Source of the DNA: Nanobdellati archaeon | GTDB taxonomy: Archaea > SpSt-1190 | Direction of reading: 5' to 3' | Assembly: GCA_015522095.1 (NCBI GenBank) | Contig: WAMX01000027.1 | Location: 1 to 5,580, forward strand | DNA length: 5,580 bases | Position numbers and translations under genes: made by a program | Part shown: positions 5,105 through 5,580 of the stretch, one piece after another | Position numbering within the stretch: the first letter of the stretch is position 1 | How the letters are laid out: every line of letters starts with the position of its first letter | Notes under the pieces: generated by a model | Seen by the model: only the letters and a program-made list of their open reading frames with translations | Databases searched by the model: none | What the model was told of the DNA's origin: nothing

Positions 5105-5580
5105 CTATATTGTGCAGCAGCTCAGCCTGCTTATGTCGCGGAAGTGGGACTGTGCCGCCAGCTTTATGGCCTCCGAAAGGGTCGGGAAGACGTGCAGTGT
5201 GTTGAGCACATCCTCGAGCTTCATCCTGTTCTTCACTATCATTGTTGCCTCATGTATCATTTCGGCGGCCTGCGGTGCGAGCACGTGCACCCCCAGTATC
5301 CTGCGGGTCTTGTTGTCCGCCACAATCTTCACAAGCCCGCGCGTGTCGCCGATTATGTGGGCCTTCGGCACGGCATTCATAAAGACTGTGAGGCACCTGC
5401 ACTCGTGGCTTTTCCGTGCCTCCTCGTCGGTGAGCCCGACGCTTGCCACCTCCGGATCAGAGAACACGACGTGGGGCACCTCTTTCGGGTTCAGCATCAT
5501 CCTGCCATTGTTGAGCGCGTTTTCCACGGCCATATACCCCTCTCTCGCTGCAACGGTCTCAAGCATGGGCGGGCCGGTGA
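5105..5580 (-). CDS. merA: Mercuric reductase-like flavoprotein (MerA), C-terminal part
   Basis: The 157 C-terminal residues are present; the FAD/NADPH domains lie beyond the window edge. MerA reduces Hg(II) to volatile Hg(0) with NADPH in the cytoplasm. The fragment starts in the end of the FAD domain (TGPPMLETVAAREG). The pyridine-nucleotide-disulfide dimerisation domain follows: VVFSDPEVASVGLTDEEA, then GLVKIVADNKTRRILGVHV and HVFPTLSEAIKLAAQ. It ends DISRLSCCTI, matching the C-terminal vicinal Cys pair that carries Hg(II) into the active site in MerA (LSCCAG in Tn501). Dihydrolipoamide dehydrogenases lack this tail. By my manual alignment the position of Tn501 Tyr605 is Phe here. Redox-active and N-terminal motifs could not be checked. 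It is followed by a TRASH gene on the same strand, recalling archaeal merH-merA pairings. Confidence 0.88.
   Translation of the reverse strand, partial: TGPPMLETVAAREGYMAVENALNNGRMMLNPKEVPHVVFSDPEVASVGLTDEEARKSHECRCLTVFMNAVPKAHIIGDTRGLVKIVADNKTRRILGVHVLAPQAAEMIHEATMIVKNRMKLEDVLNTLHVFPTLSEAIKLAAQSHFRDISRLSCCTI

Noticed and set aside
5093..5106. A GC-rich palindrome (core CCCGCGGG) after merA as a terminator
   Set aside because: The stem is very short, overlaps the merA stop and lacks a following T-run; archaeal termination would rather use oligo-T.

Overview
The window looks archaeal. Short TATA boxes sit about 25 nt upstream of starts, some genes appear leaderless, GTG starts are common, arginine is often AGG/AGA and isoleucine often ATA, and one ATPase most resembles the archaeal membrane-bound Lon (LonB) family. 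A euryarchaeal or Thermoplasmata-like host is my best guess; the sequence does not fix the species. The whole window is a heavy-metal (copper/mercury) handling locus.

Layout from high to low coordinates. (1) 5105-5580, minus: the C-terminal part of a mercuric-reductase-like flavoprotein (MerA) ending in the diagnostic vicinal Cys pair; its N-terminus lies outside the window. (2) 3262-5038, minus: a tightly packed five-gene operon. In order it encodes a 60-residue TRASH-type metallochaperone (MerH-like), a two-helix membrane protein resembling proteins annotated as 'bacteriophage holin', a CcdA/DsbD-like membrane thiol transporter, a 48-residue YHS protein, and a 76-residue thioredoxin-like protein. 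Every junction overlaps (TGATG, TGATG, 23 nt, ATGA). (3) 2892-3287, plus: a PadR-type winged-helix regulator fused to a C-terminal TRASH-like Cys cluster, overlapping tail-to-tail with the thioredoxin gene. (4) 1515-2828, minus: a LonB-like membrane AAA+ protein without a protease domain and with an eroded Walker B. (5) 1-1470, minus: a Cu(I)-type P1B ATPase (CopA), cut by the window edge exactly at the D-K-T of its phosphorylation motif, preceded by a nine-codon ORF encoding MDKKKPCCH.

The strongest regulatory signal is a 22-bp palindrome present twice, 18/22 identical. One copy is at the copA promoter (1517-1538) and one at the five-gene operon promoter (5046-5067). In both cases it begins 3 nt after the TATA box and ends 7 nt before the first start codon. 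A repressor bound there would cover the transcription start and part of the Shine-Dalgarno. The PadR-TRASH protein encoded between the two units is the natural candidate. The model I infer is a metal-sensing PadR repressor that co-controls copper export and a thiol/mercury-handling operon next to merA. No MerT, MerP or classical MerR is visible, so the membrane proteins and the thioredoxin may do part of that work by a route that has not been described.

No stretch over 300 bases lacks a gene. I saw no tRNA, rRNA, CRISPR array or insertion sequence.
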